Origin: Ferroglobus sp.
GTDB lineage: Archaea; Halobacteriota; Archaeoglobi; Archaeoglobales; Archaeoglobaceae
Assembly (NCBI GenBank): GCA_015523665.1
Contig: WAJX01000157.1
Location: forward strand, 1 to 6,740
Reading direction: 5' to 3'
DNA length: 6,740 nt
This document shows positions 4,697-6,740 of this stretch, one piece after another. The notes beneath the pieces are model-generated. The model was not told the DNA's origin and ran no database searches. It worked only from the letters and a program-made list of their open reading frames with translations. The position numbers were made by a program, and so were the translations under genes. Every line of letters begins with the position of its first letter. Position 1 is the first letter of the stretch.

Positions 4697-6740
4697 ATGT
4701 CAAAAATTAGTAGTGAAGGTGAATGGCGTCAATTTTTCGAAACCTATTATAAAGATGAACTTAATAAATTAGCTGGGAAAGTTGTCAATGGGTTTAAGTC
4801 CTCTCTTTACGTTGATGTTTTAAAAGATCTTGCCATCTATAAGGGTGGGAAGCTTGCTGAAGAATTAATGGAATATCCAGAAAAAGTGATAGCTGATGCT
4901 GAAAAAGGATTGGCTAAAGCTGAGAATATTTATGATGTAAGCTTAGAAGGCTGTAGAGTGAGATTTTTTAACCTCCCTCTTTCCAGAAGAATTTTAATAA
5001 GGAATTTGAGATCAGAACATATCTCTAAATTTATAGCAATAGAAGGGATAGTCAGGAAGGTTACTGAAGTCAGGCCGAAGATTGTTGAAGCTGTTTTTAA
5101 ATGTTCATCTTGTGGAGAAGAGAGCATTCAAATCCAAGATGAGAATGTTGTAAGAACACCTTACGAATGTAGGAGGTGTAGATCAAAAACAAAATTCATA
5201 CTACTCCCAGAAAAGAGCACCTCGATTGATAGCCAAAGAATAAAGATTCAAGAGTATCCAGAGTATTTGAAAGGTGGTGAACAACCACAAAGCATAGATG
5301 TCATACTTGAGGGAGATATAACTGGAAGGATTAATCCAGGAGATAGAGTTATAATAAACGGAATAGTTAAAGCTTTTCCGAGATCTTCTGGAGGGAAAAA
5401 GTTACTACACATGGATCTACAAATTTATTGCAACTCTATTGAGGTGCTTCAGCAGGAATATGAGGAGTTCGAAATTACTGAAGAGGATAAGAGAAGGATA
5501 ATCGAGTTGAGTGAAGACCCAGAGATATACTCAAAGATCATAAGAAGCATGGCTCCATCAATTTATGGTTATGAAGACATAAAATTAGCTATAGCTCTTC
5601 AACTCTTTGGGGGTGTTGCAAAAAAGCTACCTGACGGTACAGAGATAAGAGGAGATATACATATACTTTTAGTCGGAGATCCAGGAGTTGCAAAATCTCA
5701 GCTTTTGAGATACATCCATAGGATTGCACCAAGAAGTGTTTATACAACTGGGAAAGGAACAACAACCGCAGGACTAACTGCAACCGCTGTTAGAGATGAA
5801 GTAGATGGAAGATGGACTCTTGAAGCTGGAGCATTAGTTTTAGCTGATAAGGGTATAGCGTTAGTGGATGAGATAGATAAAATGAGGAATGAGGATAGAA
5901 GTGCTTTACATGAAGCTATGGAACAACAGACAATCAGTGTGGCTAAAGCTGGAATAAATGCTATATTGAAAGCCAGATGTGCATTGCTTGGAGCAGCAAA
6001 TCCCAAATATGGGAGATTTGATCGCTATTCTCCAATAGCTGAACAGATAGATCTCTCTCCAACTCTACTCTCAAGATTTGACCTAATCTTTGTCATGACT
6101 GATGAGCCTGATGAGGAAAGAGACGCATTACTGGCAAAACATATACTTGAGACACATGAATTAGGAGAGATGATCGCTAAGATGAAAAATGTTGCATCCT
6201 CTGGAATAAGTAGTGAGATTGTTGAAATGGAAGCTGAGAGGATTAAGCCAGTTATAGAGCCAGAAATATTGAGAAAATATATAGCCTATGCTAAAAGAAC
6301 AGTCTTTCCAATATTAACTGAGGAGGCTAAGAAAAAGATAATAGACTTCTATTTAAGTATGAGGGGTAGAGTGAAGGAGAATTCTCCAGTTCCAGTAACT
6401 GCAAGACAGCTTGAAGCATTGATCAGACTTGCAGAAGCTTCGGCAAGGGTTAGGCTTAGTGATAAGATAACGGTTGAAGATGTGGAAAGGGTGATAAGAA
6501 TAGTTAGAAAGAGCTTAGAGCAAATCGCTGTTGATCCTGAGACCGGAGAGATAGATATCGACTACGCTTTTACTGGAACTTCAAAAACTCAGAGAGATAG
6601 GATAATGATACTGAAAAAGATAATCGAAGACTTAGAAAAAGAGTTTGCAAAAGGTGTTCCTGAAAAGGAGATATTAGACGAGGCTGAAGCACATGGAATA
6701 GATAGAAATAGAGCCAGAGAGCTTTTGTATAAGATGAGGG
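4697..6740 (+). CDS. mcm: Replicative minichromosome maintenance (MCM) helicase, C-terminus cut by the window edge
   Basis: This is the AAA+ ring helicase that unwinds DNA 3' to 5' ahead of the archaeal replication fork. 681 codons are open from ATG 4697; an in-frame TAA at 4685 makes this the first possible ATG. The N-terminal domain contains a four-cysteine zinc site (C136, C139, C158, C161) and the DNA-binding hairpin region FPRSSGGKK. The AAA+ core has Walker A GDPGVAKS (327-334), Walker B LVDEID with DEID at 391-394, the presensor-1 hairpin Lys417, sensor 1 Asn435 in AANPKYGRF, the arginine finger Arg460 in LSRFD, and sensor 2 Arg570 in VTARQLEAL. The final part (about 635-681) is the start of the winged-helix domain. 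No intein interrupts the visible motifs. Archaeal MCMs are usually near 650-700 residues, so only a few residues are likely missing. All catalytic residues are present. Confidence 0.98.
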   Translation, partial: MSKISSEGEWRQFFETYYKDELNKLAGKVVNGFKSSLYVDVLKDLAIYKGGKLAEELMEYPEKVIADAEKGLAKAENIYDVSLEGCRVRFFNLPLSRRILIRNLRSEHISKFIAIEGIVRKVTEVRPKIVEAVFKCSSCGEESIQIQDENVVRTPYECRRCRSKTKFILLPEKSTSIDSQRIKIQEYPEYLKGGEQPQSIDVILEGDITGRINPGDRVIINGIVKAFPRSSGGKKLLHMDLQIYCNSIEVLQQEYEEFEITEEDKRRIIELSEDPEIYSKIIRSMAPSIYGYEDIKLAIALQLFGGVAKKLPDGTEIRGDIHILLVGDPGVAKSQLLRYIHRIAPRSVYTTGKGTTTAGLTATAVRDEVDGRWTLEAGALVLADKGIALVDEIDKMRNEDRSALHEAMEQQTISVAKAGINAILKARCALLGAANPKYGRFDRYSPIAEQIDLSPTLLSRFDLIFVMTDEPDEERDALLAKHILETHELGEMIAKMKNVASSGISSEIVEMEAERIKPVIEPEILRKYIAYAKRTVFPILTEEAKKKIIDFYLSMRGRVKENSPVPVTARQLEALIRLAEASARVRLSDKITVEDVERVIRIVRKSLEQIAVDPETGEIDIDYAFTGTSKTQRDRIMILKKIIEDLEKEFAKGVPEKEILDEAEAHGIDRNRARELLYKMR

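Noticed and set aside
5589..6006. Minus-strand open frames within mcm
   Set aside because: They are antisense to the AAA+ core and show no promoter, ribosome-binding site or recognisable protein features.
1..6740. CRISPR array, insertion sequence, tRNA or defence system
   Set aside because: No regularly spaced repeats, transposase motifs, tRNA-like cloverleaf or defence-protein motifs were seen. All long genes are recognisable housekeeping or family-level proteins.

Overview
The window looks like chromosomal DNA of a low-GC euryarchaeon. The evidence is an archaeal-type replicative MCM helicase, a PAC2-family proteasome-chaperone homologue, a protein that resembles the archaeal DUF473 family, heavy use of AGA/AGG and ATA codons, TATA-like boxes about 25-30 bases before most start codons, and few Shine-Dalgarno sites. 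An Archaeoglobi-like or methanogen-like host is plausible, but the sequence alone does not fix the genus.

Layout. Positions 1-1415 (minus strand) carry an APC-superfamily amino-acid permease whose 3' end lies outside the window. A 289-base AT-rich divergent intergenic region follows (1416-1704), with two perfect palindromes and a possible 15-codon leader ORF. On the plus strand come a PAC2 protein ending in a proteasome-binding-like tail (1705-2421), a tightly coupled DUF473-like protein (2427-2816), a membrane glycosyltransferase of family 2 (2860-3930) and a stand-alone biotin carboxyl carrier protein (about 4005-4415). A second very AT-rich intergenic region (4416-4696) holds a poly-T terminator candidate, repeated TTGATAAA octamers, an AT-only hairpin and a possible minus-strand microprotein ORF. 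The mcm gene begins at 4697 and runs off the right edge, lacking only its extreme C-terminus.

How the genes relate. Only the PAC2/DUF473 pair looks like a true operon: the stop of the first gene lies inside the ribosome-binding site of the second. The other genes each have a TATA-like element at leaderless spacing and probably form separate transcription units for amino-acid uptake, surface or lipid glycosylation, biotin-dependent carboxyl transfer and DNA replication. No CRISPR array, insertion sequence, tRNA, rRNA or phage signature was found. Nothing here is clearly a new multi-gene system. The most interesting leads are the PAC2 tail with its coupled uncharacterised partner and the repeat-rich region before mcm.
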